This document shows positions 1 to 10,800 of a stretch of DNA of 20,501 nucleotides, piece by piece. The number at the start of each line of letters is the position of its first letter. The stretch's first letter is position 1. Location: contig JADGJG010000424.1 of the NCBI GenBank assembly GCA_027596195.1, forward strand, positions 1-20,501. The letters run 5' to 3'. This DNA is from Podochytrium sp. JEL0797 (taxonomy: Eukaryota > Chytridiomycota > Chytridiomycetes > Chytridiales > Chytriomycetaceae). Below the pieces are notes generated by a model, which did no database searches, was not told the DNA's origin, and saw only the letters and a list, made by a program, of their open reading frames with translations. Made by a program: the position numbers and the translations under genes.

Positions 1-221
1 TGCCAACGCCAACGGAAGATGAGTCATCTCTTTTTTTCTCAAAGATTTGCATATCTGACAATTCCGAAACGCGCTTCTTCTTCAAAAAATACAGTAGATT
101 GACCGTAGATGTGCGAAGTCTTGTTTGCGAATGGAACACACTGCCAACTTCTCATTTTAAAATAAGGTCTATACAGTAAATCTCTGGTAAATCTCCACTG
201 AAATTCAACCATCGGGAAAGT
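1..221. other. 3' flank of the monooxygenase gene, no gene seen
   Basis: This AT-rich left edge holds no open frame with coding character on either strand and no RNA gene I can recognise. It is downstream of the monooxygenase, which is transcribed towards it. The only signal is the polyadenylation hexamer at its right boundary, listed separately. Confidence 0.6.
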
Positions 222-226
222 TTATT
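221..226 (-). terminator. AATAAA poly(A) signal overlapping the stop codon
   Basis: The minus strand reads AATAAA at 226-221. The TAA stop of the monooxygenase (224-222) lies inside this hexamer. This implies a very short 3' UTR, in line with the other genes here, where the hexamer follows the stop within about 10-30 nt. Confidence 0.6.
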
Positions 227-1681
227 TTTCTGAATCGAACTGAAAGTCAGGAATAACTTTCACAATATCCTCGCGATAATTATGATACATGACGTTGTCA
301 TTCAGTCCCAAAAGATTGATAATCGAGAAGACCATTCTCATCATGAAGCGACCGATGCGCAAACCGAACGAGCTCGAGGCCTGGAGCCGTGCCGCCGTTT
401 CTCGCGAAAGGGCGGCGCACTTGTGAACATGCGGCATCCGGATTTCCTCATACTTTTCAAAAACTTGCTGATGAGTCGCCTCAGCGTCCGATTGTGTCTT
501 AAAGTGAGCAAACAAATCTCCCAGAGTGGCAGAATCCTCCATGGCTTGGTTCAAACCCTGGCCGTACGTTGGCAGTGTTCCATGCGCCGCGTCTCCCACC
601 AAAACAACGCGACCCTTGTGGAAACTGGATAAATCAGGCATATCGTACACACTGACTGGGTTGATGCGTTTCGCATTGCGAACACACGCACTCGCACTCT
701 TCGGAACACCCCACGACTCAATCAAACCCGCGAGCTGCTCCGACTCCTTGGGCAAGTCCGGCACCGGACGCCAGTCGTCTTCAGGAGTAGACGGTTGCTC
801 GTTGCTCCTGTCCCCGTAAATGATGACCAAGAACGCGGCTTCCGACTTGCCGCAGGAGGTGAAGAACATGGCTTTGCCGTCGAGAGGGTTCATGTAGATT
901 CCCATGCCGTAATCCCAGTTGGATTTGGATCTGTCGAGAACTCCAATGTACCCTGTGCCCCACCAGACGGGTCTCGGGGAGTCTGGAAACACCAAGCGAC
1001 GCGTCATGGAATGAATACCATCGGCGCCGACCACGAAATCGGCCGTCACGGCGGTGCCGTCTTCGAATTGAACTGTGACTTTGGATTCCGATTGCGTCAA
1101 CGCCTTGATTTTCTTGCCGGCAAAGACTCGGACGCCAAGCGACACGGCGGCCTTGAGAAGGATTTCATGGAACGATGAACGGATCACGTTGAGTGGTGCG
1201 ATTTCGCCTTTTTTCGTGGTATTCAGGCCTCGAATGATGCGGTCCTTGGGGTATTTAATCAATTTAAGCATTCTCTTTCCAACAGGGATCAACCGCGGAA
1301 TTTCACTAACCGATCCATCCATAAGCATAAAGTTGAGTTCCGTGACTGGAACATCGGTTCGCAACTGTTCGACAGCCTCGAGCAGCCCCAAATTGGATAG
1401 GGCCCGGAGTCCATTACCATAAAGCGACACACCGCCGCCCGTCTCGCCAAAGTTGAGTTGCGGAAGTCTTCCGGGCTCGGCGGCAGCCTCGAGAACAGTC
1501 TTGTCATAGATCGAAACCTGGACACAATTTGGAACCAATTTGATCACCAAATTCCGAAAGGTGCGCAACCGGCCAGGCGCCGGAAAAAGCTCCGTGGAGG
1601 CCTTACCTCGAATCCTTGCTTCCGGAGAGCAATAGCTGTAGTCAGTCCGGCAGGTCCAGCCCCAATGATTACCGCGTTCAT
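222..1681 (-). CDS. FAD-dependent monooxygenase (class A flavoprotein hydroxylase family)
   Basis: Two exons (1681-1607 and 1517-222) flank an 89-nt intron with GTAAGG donor and CAG acceptor, phase 0; the product is 456 aa. Exon 1 supplies the start and the Rossmann FAD-binding motif GAGPAG (residues 8-13), without which the long second-exon frame would be headless. Further hallmarks of the PF01494 fold are the DG motif GADGIH (about 189-194) and the GD motif VGDAAHGTLP with downstream GQGLN (about 332-348), which contact FAD and the NAD(P)H path. Family members (salicylate hydroxylase, kynurenine 3-monooxygenase, zeaxanthin epoxidase-like) put one oxygen atom into an aromatic or isoprenoid substrate using FAD and NAD(P)H. 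The substrate cannot be told from sequence. No transmembrane helix or targeting peptide is evident. A degenerate 70-bp repeat array lies just upstream. The family is sure, the specificity unknown. Confidence 0.93.
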
Positions 1682-2283
1682 TTTCAGGAGATTAAATTTT
1701 CCGTATTACATTCCACATTTTTATGTGAATGGATATGTGTATTTACGGCCTCCCGCTGCTAGCGGGTCTACACAATGCTTCAAACTCCAATGTTCTTCGT
1801 GTCAAAAAAGCGACCCGTTTTTGTCATTTTCGGTGTCTTGCTGATTGAAACTCCGATTCGTCTTGCGGATTTACTACCCCCTGGTTGAAGTTCTTGAATG
1901 CCAAAAAGCCGTTTTGTCCTTTTCTGTGTCTTGCACTTTCAAACTCCGATTCAAGTTCTTGGGTGTCAAAAAAGCGACACGTTTTGTCCTTTTCGGTGTC
2001 TTGCAATTTCAAACTCCGATTCAAGCTCTTCAGCGGCAAAAAGGCGACTCGTTTCCTCCTTTTCTGTGTCTTGCGGGATTCAAACTCCGATTCATGTTCT
2101 TGGTTGTCAAAAAGGGACCCTTTGCGTCCTTTTTGGTGTTGTGCGGGATTCAAACTCCGACCAAAACGCGTTCTTTTTCTTTTTGTCTGCCGCCAAAAAA
2201 AAACGGTTTATACTTATTAGGTACCTGAATCAAAACTATTTTCATTTAAAACACCCTCCCCCAACTTCCTCAAAAAAAAATAA
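1682..2283. other. Gene-free interval between monooxygenase and MSH3
   Basis: About 600 bp separate the monooxygenase start from the MSH3 stop, the longest gene-free gap in the window. It is the 5' flank of the monooxygenase and the 3' flank of MSH3. Most of it is the tandem repeat array at 1782-2165. A small hairpin-capable inverted repeat (CCCGCT / AGCGGG, 3-nt loop) sits at 1752-1766. Short open frames occur on both strands but they run across repeat units whose period is not a multiple of three, so I do not call a gene. Confidence 0.7.
1782..2165. repeat. Degenerate ~70-bp tandem repeat array
   Basis: The phrase AAACTCCRA recurs at 1782, 1848, 1941, 2011, 2082 and 2152, so spacings are 66, 93, 70, 71 and 70 bp. 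Each unit keeps further shared blocks: GTTCTTGGGTGTCAAAAA (variants), GCGAC, then GTCCTTTTCNGTGTCTTGC. The 93-bp unit carries an extra stretch of about 20 bp. Spacings not divisible by three and point divergence argue against a repeat protein. The array lies in the 5' flank of the monooxygenase, so a regulatory role is possible but unproven. Whether the unit occurs elsewhere in the genome cannot be seen here. Confidence 0.9.
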
Positions 2284-5200
2284 TCACATCCCATAAAGCA
2301 CCTTCAACCTCCTCAAAACATCCACCCCCTCCCCCTTCACCCCCCTCCCCTCCTGCGCAGCCTCCATCCTCCTCGCCTGCCCCCTCGCACTCTCCACAAC
2401 CCGCCTCGGAACCCCCGCCAACCTCGCCACATTCATCCCATAACTCCTCCCCGCCAACCCCTCCGTCACCTTATACAAAAACGTCACCTCCTCCTCCCCA
2501 CCCTCCCCGTGCGCGAGGAACCCCATATGAACGCTGCGCACCTGTCTCGCGCCTTCACAAACCAACCCCCCCAACACTGGATAATGCGTCACAAAAAGAG
2601 TCGCACACCCCACACGTTCCACGAGGTCTTTCAACACGGCCCACGCGATGGCCGTTCCATCGTGTGTACTCGTGCCGCGTCCAAGTTCATCCAATACGAC
2701 TAAACTGCGCGGAGTCGCTGTGCGTAAAATCGCAGACGTTTCCATCAACTCCTTCATGAACGTTGATTCTCCACGCGAAATGTCATCACTGGCGCCCATC
2801 CTCGTATGAATGCTATCAAACACGCCGAGGGTGGCTGACTCTGCGGGGATGTAGGACCCAAGTTGGCCCATTATGGCGAGGAGGCAGGTTTGTCGGATGA
2901 AGGAGCTTTTGCCACCCATGTTGGGGCCTGTGAGGAGGAGGCAGCGGGATGTGGGGGTGAGGGAAATGTCGTTGGGGACGTAGGTCGGGAGGAGGAGGGA
3001 GACCATGGGGTGGCGGCCGTTGGTGACTTGCATGACGGGGTCGGTGGTGTAGGTAGGTTTGCTGTAGCCGGGTTGGGAGGCGACTTTGGCTGTTGTTGTG
3101 TGTTGTTGGGAGGGTTTTTGGCGGTTTTTAGTATGGTAAAAACGCGCAAAACGGTACGACGGGGGGAGTTACCAAGAGACATCAAACAATCCGCAATCGC
3201 CAAAGACTGAACAACATCCCTAAACTCCTGGTAATAATCGGCGATTTCTCTACCAAAAAAAATGAGCCAACTCCTTCTCGAAATCTAACGGCATTCAGAA
3301 AAACAACACTCACCCCAATAACTCCAAATATGCCACTTCCGCAGCAGTATTCAACTGCTCAACCACCATGTCGCGGTTGTGAAGCAGTTCAATCACTTCC
3401 GGGGTGTGGAATCGAGAAACGGCTTTCGTGCTGCAAGCCAGAAAAAATGAGTTTGACAATCCCCCGTCAAAATCCAAACGAAGTCCTTACACGCTGATCT
3501 TGACCCAATCCTTTGGTACTGATCCCGCATTCGACGCCTTGACTTCAATCAAATACTGTGGAATTTGCGAGCGGGTGCCATTTAACAAACCAACAAAGAG
3601 AAACGACCAAAAAATAAAAAACAAACCTCCATCCCCGAAACCGACACAAACTCGACCCCCGAATTTCTTAACACCTTCCGAATCCCCTGTAATGCGCCCC
3701 CAAACTCAGCCTCACACTCTCTCAACTCCCCCTTAATCTCCTGCACGCGTGCCCTCGCCTCCGTCATGACGGCCGGATCCTCCCCTTCCACAAACACATC
3801 GCGCTTCACATTCTTGACACAAGCCTCGCGATCCAACATGCCCAAAAACGTGTCGACCCTCGTCAAAATGCTCGACGGGCTCGCAAAAATGGTTTTGAGG
3901 AGGGACGAGTCAAACTGTGTCGCGACGGACGCGGAGGGGAACGTGGTGGCGATTTTTTGCAACGACGAGAGGGTTGCGTGGAGGTCAGAAGGCGGACACC
4001 GCGTGTAATGAATGCGGGCGAGGGATTTTTCGAGGTCCGGGAGTTGGTGGAGGAGGCCGCGGAGTTTGACGATGGGGATGGATTCGAGGGAGGTTTGGTG
4101 GATGATTTCTTGGACAGCGTTGATGCGTTCGTTCAGGAGGCTTTTTCGTTTTAGAGGTGCATTAGAAAATTAACAGCTGAATTGTGAATAGAAAACAAAC
4201 AACACTTACTCGACATTCACCAACGGTTTTCCCACCCACTTTCTCAACAACCTGCCCCCAAACTTGGTCACAGTGTGATCCAACACCCACATCAAACTCC
4301 CCTTGTGTCCTTTCCCGTTGACCCCAGCGTCCTCCGTTTCAAACACCTCGAGCGCTTTCAACGTCGGGCCACTCAAGACCATGTGTCCCACCTGCGCAAA
4401 CGGCGTGAATCCTTTCGTGAGGAGGAGTGCGTGTTCGAGTCCGAATTCAACGAGGTGGTGCAACAGGGCCGACAGGCAGATGAGAACGGGGGAAGGGAGG
4501 GAGAGGACTTGGGAATACAGTTGGATATCGCGGGAGGAGGAGGAGGAAGACGCGTGGGATTTGAGTGGACGTTCGTAGAATTCAGTCAAATGAACGCGCG
4601 CTGTGGGAGGGGTTTTTTTTAGACATTGCTTGAGATTTGACAAATTCACAAACCAGGAGAAGCGTCCAAAAAAGCATTCTTCAACCTCTCCATCCGCACC
4701 ACGTCCCCCTTGGATTCCGACCGCGACGCCCAATGCCTCAACAACTTTTCGGTCGCGCTACTCAACAGCTCGACGGGCAGAATCAGTTCAATCGGATTCA
4801 CATGCTCGAGTCGCGTTTCGAGCTCCGATCGCGTGGAGCCGTCTTGGAACGAATCGTAAATCACGTCTCCGGTCGAGAGTTGCACGGCCACGATGCTGAT
4901 GGTGGTTTTGGTGTCGGGTGTGGAGGATGTGGTGGTGGTGGGGGCGTCTTCCCAGATAACCATGAGGTAGGAGGATTTGGAGGATTCGAACGTGTCGGTG
5001 GATTCTGTGCTCAAGTCCGAGTCGATGAAGGTGCCTTTCGTGAAGATGTTTGTAAGTTTTCGTTCAAAGGGGGCCGAGCGATTGTCTCCGTTGGCTGAAA
5101 TGCGTGAGCGAGTTAGCATTCGGAAAGGGAACTGGATATTCGCAAACCTTTCAATGCGGCGGTTTCCGTTTGCCTCACGATTCCCACCTTGTACCCCAAC

Positions 5201-6006
5201 GAAACGAGTTTCGAGACATGTACATTCAGACGATGAGTGGGAATGGATGCGCCGTGCAGGTTCTTGTCCATGTAGGCGACAATGTTGAGCTCCTTTGAAG
5301 CGGTCAAGGCGTCTTCCTCAAAGAAGCGGAACTTGTATCCGACCTCAACAGCCAGCAGCACACCGGGATTCTTTTTGCGGATGTCCAGGTACTGCAGCTC
5401 GAGGGGAGTGTATTTTGACTTTGACTTTGCGGTTGATCTCGGTGCTGAATCGGCACATGGACGAGCGGGCGTGGAAGGAGTTGATACAGCGGGCTTTGTC
5501 GTTTTCGGGGTAGAGGAGGCGCGCAGGTTTTGAGTTGGTGTTTTGGCCTTGTCGTTGTTGACAGCCGATGGCTGCTGCGACGAGAAGCGCGCGAGGGAAG
5601 AGCTGGTTTTGAGCGAGGAGTGAGTGGGGCGTGTGTTGGCGTGTGTGTGTTACCTCTGCGACTGCGACTGTGTTTGCGTCTGCGTCTGCGTCTGCGGCGC
5701 GTCTTCTTCGTCGTCCGAGTCAAACACAACAAGCCGCTTCTTTGGCGCCGGCAACGCCAAAGGCGCCTCAACGTCCTCGTTGTTGTCTGCGCTGCGCTTT
5801 GCCGGTGTTGCCACGGGAACGTGGAGTTGTTGCACCTCCGTCTGTGGTTGCACTTGGGGTTGTGCTTGTTGCATCGGTGCTTGTGCTTCTGCCTGCGTTT
5901 GGTGTTGCACCTGCGCTGGCACTGGCGCCGGCTTCTTGGCAAAGAAGCTCGAGATGGTCGCCTGCTTCGTCTTGGCCTTGGGCGTCTTGGATCCGCTGCC
6001 CATCAT
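2284..6006 (-). CDS. MSH3: DNA mismatch repair protein MSH3 (MutS homologue)
   Basis: MSH3 pairs with MSH2 (MutSbeta) to bind insertion/deletion loops in the nucleus. Nine exons: 6006-5654, 5602-5148, 5094-4654, 4600-4210, 4140-3627, 3555-3491, 3430-3314, 3249-3173, 3089-2284; introns 51-83 nt. They sum to 3219 nt, giving 1072 aa, as expected for the family. The N-terminus has a PCNA-interacting box QATISSFF (15-22), then a disordered Q/T/S-rich region. The mismatch-binding domain begins near residue 181 and contains [10 protein letters not shown] and [12 protein letters not shown], which identify MSH3 rather than MSH6. Core/lever domains follow, then the ATPase with Walker [11 protein letters not shown] (858-867), the signature [12 protein letters not shown] (938-949) and a C-terminal helix-turn-helix region. 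Of two ATGs at the start (6006 and 6003) I chose the first. The acceptor of the seventh intron (3250) was fixed by ungapped family alignment. Confidence 0.96.
5657..5697 (-). repeat. Coding hexanucleotide repeat, (TQ)n/(SQ)n tract in MSH3
   Basis: Near the end of MSH3 exon 1 an imperfect CAGACG/CAGTCG hexamer repeat encodes [13 protein letters not shown] (residues 105-117), directly before the first intron. It lies in the disordered linker between the PCNA-interacting box and the mismatch-binding domain. Such tracts change length easily by slippage. Confidence 0.85.
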
Positions 6007-6039
6007 TTCCGGGGTTTAAAAAATGGTGCGTGTCCGATC

Positions 6040-6045
6040 TTTATT
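6040..6045 (-). terminator. AATAAA poly(A) signal of the SET/MYND gene
   Basis: AATAAA on the minus strand starts 14 nt after the SET/MYND stop codon. Only about 33 bp then remain before the MSH3 start at 6006, so the terminator of one gene and the promoter of the next must be almost superimposed. Confidence 0.6.
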
Positions 6046-6059
6046 TTGACATTCTTCTT

Positions 6060-7396
6060 TTAAATCAACTCATACACATTCCCTTTCGCCTCCAACTTCT
6101 TCTTCTTCAACTTGCCCGCCTTCTCCTTGGGCGCCTTTCCATGGCTCTTGTTGAACGAAATCTTGTCGCGCTGTCCCGGCTTCGTGCACGCATCCGCCAC
6201 ACACCGCACGCATTGACACTCAAAGAAATAGTCTTGTTGCAGCGCAAATCGTCGGTTCGTGAGTGGCACGTTGCTGTCAATATAAGAAATCGTCAATTCC
6301 TCGCCCGCTTCGATCCGTCGACGCGTTTTGAACATGAGGTGGTTGGGGAATTGAACCGTTTCGCAGCTAGGATCACACGAATGCTGTGTGTGTTGCGAGA
6401 TATGTTCAAAACTACACGCATGCTTGTATGAAATCCAAAAGCACTCACATTGAAAAATGATGCCAGCGGATACACAGCGCGACCCATGCAAACCCCAGTC
6501 CCATCAATTTCCTCACCCGCAACCTCCTCAGCCGAGGAAGACGCATTCTCAATAGAACACGCCTCCGTCAACATCTCCAACCCACCCCCCGCCTCCTTGT
6601 CCCCAGGCACCACCCGCCGCCTCTTGACCTGCCACACCCCAAATCCATTGCTCTCAATCCGACTCACCAAATGCATCACAACCTCCTCCAACTCTGCGCC
6701 TTGCAACAACGCTGCATCCACAAGCTCCGATTCAGCCACAGCCGCCACCGTCAACGCGAGCACCTTTTTCCAGTCCTTCTTAGCTTCTTCGGACCATGCC
6801 CCGAAATGGCTTTGGAGGTTCATCACGTCCGTCCATGAAGGTGTGTGCGGAACCAATGGGTCTGTGATTTCGAGGGTGCGTGATTCCGTTTCAGCGAGCG
6901 AGTCGTGGATCGATGGAATGGACGGAATGGACGACTTTGCGGCATCAGGCGAGTCACTCCCCAGGAACCTACGTTGCTGCAACAAGGCAAGCACGAGTTT
7001 CATGACGGATTTCTCGTGTGAACTCGCCTTGCTCGTCGCAAGTTTTCGCAGGCCCTTGCAAACTCTCGCATGGCCCTGGGCCTCTGAAATCTCTTGGCAT
7101 TCGCGGCTGCAGAAATACACCTGGTCGCAGTCGAGGCAGCGCAAGGAATGTGCGGTGGTACGAGCCTGGTCCAGGCACGTTGAGCACACCTTCTTTTTGA
7201 ACGAATCGAGAATCGAGAAAGCGAACGGGAGTGCCATTAGGATCTCCGTGTCGGCTTCGAGTGCAGTTTGCGTTGTGAGGAAGCGTCCGCGCGTGGACGA
7301 CGTGTGCATCAAGACCATTGATGGTGAGTGTTTTTTGTTTTTTTTGTGTTTGTTTTGTGTGACGATCTTTGATCGAAAGCGCGAATTGGAGGCCAT
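6060..7396 (-). CDS. SET and MYND domain protein (SMYD-like lysine methyltransferase)
   Basis: Two exons (7396-6449 and 6383-6060) with a 65-nt GTGAGT...CAG intron, phase 0, encode 423 aa. The layout is that of SMYD proteins: a split SET domain with the first part near residues 35-65 (RGRFL, EILMALPFAF), then a MYND zinc finger with C71, C74, C87, C90, C96, C100, H109, C113, then the catalytic SET half NHSCDPSC (316-323, across the splice) and GEELTISY (343-350), and a cysteine-rich post-SET piece CQCVRC (372-377). The C-terminus is lysine-rich. Known members use S-adenosylmethionine to methylate lysines on histones or other proteins; the target here is unknown. The start at 7396 has a favourable context (A at -3, G at +4); an upstream in-frame ATG at 7441 is weaker. 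A 130-residue helical insert between MYND and SET is unassigned. Confidence 0.9.
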
Positions 7397-7420
7397 TTTT
7401 CTAGCTACTTTTATTCTCTC

Positions 7421-7426
7421 TTTATT
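7421..7426 (-). terminator. AATAAA poly(A) signal of the RRM gene
   Basis: AATAAA on the minus strand lies 30 nt after the stop of the RRM gene; a second copy is at 7410-7415. Both sit in the 60-bp gap before the SET/MYND start at 7396. Confidence 0.5.
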
Positions 7427-7456
7427 ATTATCCTCCCCCATACGTCTTATTTCTTA

Positions 7457-7756
7457 TCACTTTTCTTTCGGAGCAGATTCCGAAACCACCAACACCCGTC
7501 CTTGAAACTCTGTCCCGTTCAGTTTGGCCATCGCCGATTCTGCATGCACCTCGTCCATTTGGACAAAGCCGTATCCTCGGCTTTGCCGAGTTTTTCGATC
7601 CGCTGGGACTTTAACGCTTTCGACTTTGCCGAACGGCGAAAACAGTTTCTCCACTTCATTGGCTTTCATTGCATAAGGCAGACCGCCTACAAATAGCTGT
7701 TTGGTTCCGAGAATGGCCGGACTCGACGAAAGGAAGCGACGAAACACGAGGGTCAT
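7457..7756 (-). CDS. Small single-RRM RNA-binding protein, probably mitochondrial (SLIRP-like size)
   Basis: An intronless 99-aa protein consisting of little more than one RNA recognition motif: RNP2 LFVGGL (21-26) and RNP1 RGYGFVQM (60-67), with the usual spacing and a final basic tail. I start it at 7756 rather than at the upstream in-frame ATG (7810), because the N-terminus then reads MTLVFRRFLSSSP. This is short, arginine- and serine-rich and free of acidic residues, as in mitochondrial presequences. Size and layout resemble metazoan SLIRP and plant organellar glycine-rich RRM proteins, but those similarities are generic. It probably binds single-stranded RNA, perhaps mitochondrial mRNA. 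It lies 73 bp from EFL1 and 60 bp from the SET/MYND gene, all on the same strand. Confidence 0.85.
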   Translation of the reverse strand: MTLVFRRFLSSSPAILGTKQLFVGGLPYAMKANEVEKLFSPFGKVESVKVPADRKTRQSRGYGFVQMDEVHAESAMAKLNGTEFQGRVLVVSESAPKEK

Positions 7757-7817
7757 GGTTCGGTTTTTTTTGTTTTGGTTTTGATTTTCTGATTTTCGAA
7801 CTCCGTTCAAAACGGTG

Positions 7818-7823
7818 TTTATT
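7818..7823 (-). terminator. AATAAA poly(A) signal of EFL1
   Basis: AATAAA on the minus strand begins only 6 nt after the EFL1 stop codon, followed by a T-rich/A-rich tract. It lies about 60 bp upstream of the RRM start codon. Confidence 0.6.
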
Positions 7824-7829
7824 TTTTTT

Positions 7830-10800
7830 TTACTTTTGTTTCATGGTTCTTTGCTTCTCGGCAAACTCGACAATCTTCTTTTCCACAAACAACCCTTTAC
7901 GCTTCCTCACACCGTCCACGTACTTTTTGGCCACGTTTTCGCGGTCCGCCTTGTCCCCCAAATCTTCCAACTCTTCCTGCGTCGTGGGGACCCAGAACGG
8001 GTCAATGTCCAACACCTCGAATCTAAGACGCGACAGAAAAAAAACAAGGAATTAGAACCCAATTGCGTGGCAAAAACGGTCCAAACGCGTATTTTGTTAC
8101 CCGCTGAAAATCAACTGCGGAATCGCACTCCCCGCCGTCCGCTTGCGAATATCGTCCGAGAATCCAAAACTCTCAATCACAGGAAGCAACGACTTGATTT
8201 GGAAAAAGGGCGTGCCGTCTTTGATTTCCTCTGAAAGGATTCGGCCGCGGCGTTTGTTGAGAACGGCGTATACTTTGCCGAGGACTTCGGCTGAAGAATT
8301 AAGAGAGTTTCATGTTAGTGGACTGGTGGTGAGACTGTGTAAGGGATAGGAGGGGGGGTACGAACAGGGTGCTTGGAGGTCGCAGGAATACATGGCCAGC
8401 GCCAAACGCGGGGACCATTTCAAGAACGCTTGTCTGCACGATTCGCGCATGGTTGACATGATTTGACCCGGAAGCAATCCAATCTGGCGGTCTAACATGT
8501 ACCGAGGGTTAAAAAATACGAGAGAATCGGGGAAGACACAAAAAAACTCAACTATCAGAACCCTCCAAATTGAGCTCAAACTCCTCCAAGAAAATCGCCA
8601 CACCCATCATGGGTTCGTTACACAAAGGTCCCGCAAGCATGGCGAGTTGGAACCCAACCGCGATGGAACCTTCGTAATCCTTGACGGTGGGGACGCGCAG
8701 GGGTTTGGATTCATCCGAATCGGCCGCGGGAGAAGTCGAATCGGCGGGTGAGAGGTTCGCTTCTTTGCGTGTACGCGTTTTCGAAGCGCCGCTGTTGTCT
8801 TTCCATCTGATTGGAAGGTAATTCCGAATCAGAGCCACACCTCAAAAATCAAAGCAAAAAAATCAACTCACGAATTCGCCACAGACTCCGACCCCCCAAT
8901 CAACAAATTCGGACCCACCTCCTTGGGCCCAAACGCCAAAATCCTTTCGCCAATATTCTCCCAAATCGCTTTATCCACCAACGTACCGTCCTTCCTCGCT
9001 TCCTCAAACTGCGCCTCCACCTCCTTCACAAACACCTCGCGGTCCCCCGCGTTCCCGGACTCCAATTGATCTGCTTCCACCAACGCCTTCAACCGCCGCG
9101 CATGCGTTTCCAAAAAGGTGAGCACGTTTTTGGGTAAAGGAACGGCACGGACGCGAATCGTGGCGAGGTTTGCGGGACTCGAGGCGATGACGGTACCAGT
9201 GGGGAGGTCGGGTGTTTCGGCTTCGTTGGTGGAATCGTCTTGGTCGTCGGTGGTGTCGGAATCGGGGGATTTGTCTTGGGAGGGGAGGGCGGGTGCGGTG
9301 GAGATGGTTTCGCGGAAGGGGACAATGGGTTCGGAGGCTTGGATTTCGATTCGGGCGAAGCGTTCTCGCAGGTCTTTGAGGCAGCGCTGGAATGGTATGT
9401 GGGGATTTAGTTGGTGCGAGATTACACTGTTAAAAAATTCGGCGTGTACCTCCAAGTGCAGTGCACCTGCTGTGATGATGACGTGTTCGCCCGTCTCTTG
9501 CAAAAGGACTTCGACACATGGATCCGCTTGGTTGAGGAGGCGGAGACCGTCAATCAGCTTGTTCATCTCACCTGAAATATCGCACATTAAAAAAGTAGAA
9601 TCCCAAACTGCTTTCGCGAACGAAACAAATCTTACTCGGGTTATACGGCTCCAACGCAACGCGCAAAATCGGCGCTTCTCCATTGACACTTCCGAAACTT
9701 CTCACATGGATGCTACTCGACAAAGTCCCACTCTTCAACACATGACCGTCCAAACCGCCAATCCCAAACACATTCCCAGCAGGAACCTCATCCAACTCCT
9801 GCAACTCCCTTCCCATCATCATGTACAGCTTCGAAATGACAACCTCCGTGCGATACAAATCGGGCTTCGAAGGGTGATACTTTGGACCCAACACATGCAA
9901 CGTCTGCCCGACCTTCACAGTCCCCGAATAACATCTCGCGAAGCCAATCAACGTCTCCTCCTCCTTCAACTTCTCCTCCGCATCCTTCGCCTCCTGAGTC
10001 GCCAACGCAATCGCAGCTGCCACAGTCTCCTCACTAATCTCCACGGGTTTGTCCGCCTTCTCTTCCCTCCGTTTCTCCAGCACAGCCACAGACGTGCCCT
10101 CGAGCTCCGCCTTTCTCCTCGCAGCACGTTCCGCCACCATCTGAAGTCTCCGCTGCTCCCGCGCGTCCTCGGATGACAGCTGCACGCGGTCCGACGTGCT
10201 CCCCGCAACGCCGCCCGCCGCGGATTTGAGGCTCGACGCAATCACGTCAGCGGGGACGGCAAACATTTTGCTCACATAGGCAATCGTGTGTGGAGACGTT
10301 GCATCGCACGCAATCATGGCGGCCTCTTCAGCAGTGAACTCAGCGGGAGCCGAGCTCGTCCCAGTCAACGAAAGCGGTGGCAACGTGTTCAAGAGGGTCG
10401 GAATGCGTACAAGCTGGGCGTCCAAAGGGTTCGGGAGGACTTGAACGACGGCTTGGAGGACGGTAGCGGAGAGCGGGAGCCATTGGTTCATGACGGTGTG
10501 GAGGACGGATTTTGTGTCTTTGGCTTTGAGTTCGCGTGGGAGGATTTTGAGGTGCAGGACTTTGACAATCTTTTCGAGTTTTTCGCGATCGCTTTTGGTT
10601 TGAATGAGGCATTAGTAGGAATGATTACCAAATTTTGCACTCACTTTTCAACCGCGTCGTACACTGCCCACAAATTGTCCAGAATAAACTGCACAAAGAA
10701 AGGTTTCAACAGTCTCCCCTTCAATGCCTTGGGCCCAATCGCTCTCTTGGTCTTGGGATCCAAATACCAATCGCCCCACAACACCTTCTTCAGCGACGCC

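Noticed and set aside
1824..2153. Open frame of 109 codons on the minus strand (and three on the plus strand) across the 70-bp repeats
   Set aside because: Repeat spacings of 70, 71 and 93 bp shift the frame from unit to unit, and several frames are open at once because the unit is poor in stop triplets. This is repeat composition rather than a protein.
3250..3290. Apparent one-base frameshift at a T8 run in MSH3
   Set aside because: Reading the segment as exon gives a plausible peptide only if one T is removed. Treating it as the end of an intron with acceptor at 3250 restores the frame and gives a gap-free alignment to the family, so no error or pseudogene needs to be invoked.
5304..5942. 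212-codon arginine- and histidine-rich frame on the minus strand
   Set aside because: It is an out-of-frame reading of MSH3 exons 1-2 and the 51-nt intron between them; the real frame carries the PCNA box and the mismatch-binding domain.
2284..6006. MSH6 instead of MSH3
   Set aside because: A PCNA-interacting box occurs in both. The mismatch-binding domain shows the MSH3-type YKFRFF and lacks the Phe-x-Glu mismatch motif of MSH6.
7397..7441. SET/MYND start at the upstream ATG (7441)
   Set aside because: It lies 15 bp from the stop of the next gene and has a poor start context; the ATG at 7396 has A at -3 and G at +4.
6450..7505. 351-codon plus-strand frame antisense to the SET/MYND gene
   Set aside because: The minus strand carries full MYND and SET motifs. 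The antisense frame has no recognisable domain and is explained by GC-rich third positions mirrored on the other strand.
9118..10176. 352-codon plus-strand frame antisense to EFL1
   Set aside because: It crosses an EFL1 intron and several conserved EFL1 blocks on the other strand and shows no domain of its own.
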